Shown here piece by piece: positions 5,549 to 6,904 of a DNA stretch of 6,904 nucleotides. How positions within the stretch are numbered: the first letter of the stretch is position 1; every line of letters starts with the position of its first letter. The notes under the pieces were generated by a model. That model was not told where the DNA came from. It did no database searches and saw nothing but the letters and a program-made list of their open reading frames with translations. Origin of the DNA: CAZRZN01 sp964604565 (GTDB lineage: Bacteria > Pseudomonadota > Alphaproteobacteria > Rhodobacterales > Rhodobacteraceae); contig CAZRZN010000231.1 of assembly GCA_964604565.1 (NCBI GenBank), forward strand, positions 1 through 6,904, in the 5' to 3' direction. A program made the translations under genes and the position numbers.

Positions 5549-6511
5549 TCAACCTTCGCTTCCGGTCAGCCTGTCGCCCCGCACCAGAAATCGCCCTTCG
5601 ATCCGCATCGCCAGCGGCTCCCCCGAGATCGGCGGCGCACCCTCGGCGGCGGGCCGTTGCGCGTGAACATGCAGATGTGGCTCCGTACTTGCGCCGGAAT
5701 TGCCAACCTGGCCAAGCGGATCGCCCATGGCGACCTTTTGGCCAGGGGTCACTTCAATGCTGCCTTGCCGCATGTGGGCCAGAACGATCAGGGCATCCCC
5801 GCAGCGCAAGAGCACATGATTGCCCAGCCGGTTGACCGTGTCCTGTTCCGGCACCTGAAAATCAGGCATGGCGTTCTCCGTGGCCTCGATGCGACCGGCG
5901 CAGGGCGCCGTGAGAGTTGCGCCAAAGATTGCGTAGGCCTCGGGCGCCGTGGGGCGCAGTCCCTCCGCGCGGGTCCCCCATGTGTTCAGCCCGAAGAAAT
6001 CAACGGCATAGGACTGTCCGCGCCAGGGTTCATATCGTGCGATCGTCGGGTCCAGTGTCCGGACATGCGCGTTGATCAAGGCATTGGAGCCGCCACTGCC
6101 CACAAGATACGCGCCCTTTGCGAAGGGATTGCCTATATCAACCACCGCACCCGGCGGCAGCGTCCGCCCCCGATGCGCAGCGGTCGCATACCACGCGCCC
6201 GAAGCCAGCAGGACCACCGCAGCCAGCAACCCGGTCCACTGCATGGCACCGGACGGCAGGACAGCCCATTCCCCCATGTGCCCGCGCAGCACGTGCCAGA
6301 ACACAATCCCCACCCAGATCGCGCCATAGACGCGCGGCAGCCACCACGGCACCACCGCCCATTGCGCCACCAGCGCCAGCGCAAGCAGGAACGCCCCGAC
6401 ACCGGCTGCCTGCACAGCAAAGCCAAAGGCCCCGGGCAGGGCAAACAAGCCCAGCCAAAGCAACAGGGCAACTGGCAGGACAACCTGCAAGGCTGTGACT
6501 AGACCGATCAA
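5549..6511 (-). CDS. Membrane-anchored M23 (LytM/Peptidase_M23) domain protein with altered metal site
   Basis: M23 proteins are zinc endopeptidases that cut peptidoglycan cross-bridges, or inactive relatives that regulate amidases. This 320-residue product has an N-terminal membrane part with about four hydrophobic segments (5-27, 30-58, 61-76, 92-110), then a C-terminal M23-like domain (about 140-300) probably facing the periplasm. The core is recognisable: LIVLAHMRQGS (H246), the G-rich turn VTPGQKVAMGDPLGQVGNSG, and EPHLHVHAQ with H279 and H281. The first zinc motif, normally HxxxD, reads QSYAVD (166-171): D171 is kept but Ser occupies the histidine position. The enzyme may use another ligand or may be a non-catalytic homologue. 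The start is a TTG (6509-6511), chosen because AAGGAA lies seven bases upstream, a stop lies five codons upstream in frame, and the next ATG (residue 90) would remove most membrane segments. It stands alone on its strand and is convergent with the c-di-GMP gene. Confidence 0.88.
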   Translation of the reverse strand: MIGLVTALQVVLPVALLLWLGLFALPGAFGFAVQAAGVGAFLLALALVAQWAVVPWWLPRVYGAIWVGIVFWHVLRGHMGEWAVLPSGAMQWTGLLAAVVLLASGAWYATAAHRGRTLPPGAVVDIGNPFAKGAYLVGSGGSNALINAHVRTLDPTIARYEPWRGQSYAVDFFGLNTWGTRAEGLRPTAPEAYAIFGATLTAPCAGRIEATENAMPDFQVPEQDTVNRLGNHVLLRCGDALIVLAHMRQGSIEVTPGQKVAMGDPLGQVGNSGASTEPHLHVHAQRPAAEGAPPISGEPLAMRIEGRFLVRGDRLTGSEG

Positions 6512-6518
6512 TGTTTCA

Positions 6519-6524
6519 TTCCTT
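6519..6524 (-). promoter_or_regulatory. Shine-Dalgarno sequence fixing a TTG start
   Basis: AAGGAA on the minus strand lies seven bases before the TTG at 6509-6511. The spacing is ideal, and no ATG or GTG in this frame is similarly placed. A three-codon ATG-AAA-CAT-TGA reading sits between them and overlaps the TTG, but its ATG is too close to the AAGGAA to be favoured. Confidence 0.65.
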
Positions 6525-6814
6525 CAACCGTCTTCAAGAACAATGGCAACCCTGCATTTTGCGGGAGTGTCAGGCAAACGCAGCCGCGGGGGCGGACAGG
6601 TCACCGACACACGGCGCAGACGGAACCGCGCCGCGAGGGAGCGCGACAGGCCGTGAAACGTCGCGGTATTTGCATTGCCATCTCGCATACCATGGGGACG
6701 GTTTCGCTGCCGTTTTGCCCTTCCCCCTCGCACGTTCCGGATGGGCACCATGACCCGCATCTGGGATGGCAAGGCCCTGAAACACCAAGGCGCGGCAATC
6801 TGCGATGATCCAAA

Positions 6815-6904
6815 TCAAACCCTGTCAGTCGTGCCGAAATCCAAGTTTGCCACCTGACGCAGCCGGCCACAGCCTTTCAGGCTGACCCGGGCAGGAGCGC
6901 CCGT
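6815..6904 (-). CDS. Possible C-terminal end of a gene entering from the right edge
   Basis: The minus-strand frame that ends at TGA 6815-6817 is open from the right edge and gives 29 residues ending VANLDFGTTDRV, with a reasonable amino-acid mix and about two thirds of codons ending in G or C. I do not recognise it. If real, it would be the 3' end of a gene about 300 bases upstream of the M23 gene on the same strand. The fragment is too short to separate from chance, and another minus-strand frame (ending at 6825) is also open to the edge. Confidence 0.18.
   Translation of the reverse strand, partial: TGAPARVSLKGCGRLRQVANLDFGTTDRV

Larger units (their letters stand above)
6512..6904. other. 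Region upstream of the M23 gene with no convincing gene
   Basis: This 393-base stretch should carry the promoter of the M23 gene, but I cannot pick out a -35/-10 pair. Two opposed readings look faintly coding. One is a plus-strand 35-codon ORF from ATG 6750 to TGA 6857 (starting MTRIWDGKALKHQG), without a ribosome binding site. The other is the minus-strand frame closing at 6815, listed separately. A six-pair stem CAGCCT-TTC-AGGCTG lies at 6870-6884, and CGGGC / GCCCG at 6888-6903. None has a T-run. Confidence 0.4.

Noticed and set aside
5492..6502. Plus-strand open frame of 336 codons across the M23 gene
   Set aside because: Its product is rich in Pro, Arg, Gln and His without domain features, while the opposite strand encodes clear membrane helices and M23 motifs.
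6524..6772. Minus-strand 82-codon ORF just upstream of the M23 gene
   Set aside because: It is Arg-rich, has no ribosome binding site, and overlaps the M23 Shine-Dalgarno sequence only by chance of its stop position.
1..6904. tRNA, rRNA, CRISPR array, insertion sequence or prophage
   Set aside because: No regularly spaced repeats, cloverleaf-compatible segments, transposase or phage genes, or terminal inverted repeats with target duplications were found on reading both strands.

Overview
The window looks like chromosomal DNA from a GC-rich alphaproteobacterium. The main evidence is a complete gcrA gene: GcrA is a cell-cycle transcription factor essentially confined to Alphaproteobacteria. 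The form of its N-terminus, the GC-rich codon use and the style of the neighbouring proteins suggest Rhodobacterales, but that order-level placement is inference. No phage, transposon, CRISPR, rRNA or tRNA signal was seen.

Layout. Positions 1-661 (minus) hold the N-terminal 220 codons of rimO, cut by the left edge. Positions 662-981 lie between rimO and gcrA and hold nested inverted repeats plus a possible 52-codon ORF whose ATG overlaps the gcrA stop codon. Positions 982-1575 (minus) are gcrA. Positions 1576-1692 are a divergent control region with a good candidate gcrA promoter and, between it and the gcrA ribosome binding site, a structure that looks like an intrinsic terminator in the gcrA direction. 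Positions 1693-2502 (plus) encode a six-helix ABC-2 type permease resembling YadH; no ATPase partner is visible. A strong hairpin follows it at 2514-2549. Positions 2723-5320 (plus) encode an 865-residue GAF-PAS-PAS-GGDEF-EAL cyclic-di-GMP enzyme. Positions 5549-6511 (minus) encode a membrane-anchored M23-type protein that reads from a TTG start with a good Shine-Dalgarno sequence and lacks the usual first zinc-ligand histidine. Positions 6512-6904 have no convincing gene, although the last 90 bases could be the end of a minus-strand gene entering from the right.

The genes do not form one operon. rimO, gcrA and the M23 gene are on the minus strand; the permease and the c-di-GMP gene are on the plus strand. 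gcrA and the permease are divergent, and the c-di-GMP gene and the M23 gene are convergent. The common ground is loose: cell-cycle transcription (GcrA), second-messenger signalling (GGDEF-EAL), envelope functions (permease, M23 protein) and ribosome modification (RimO). I see no defence or mobile system. The observations most worth following up are the terminator-like element in the gcrA leader, the stop-start overlap after gcrA, the altered metal site of the M23 protein, and the Cys/His-rich GAF domain with a degenerate I-site in the c-di-GMP enzyme.
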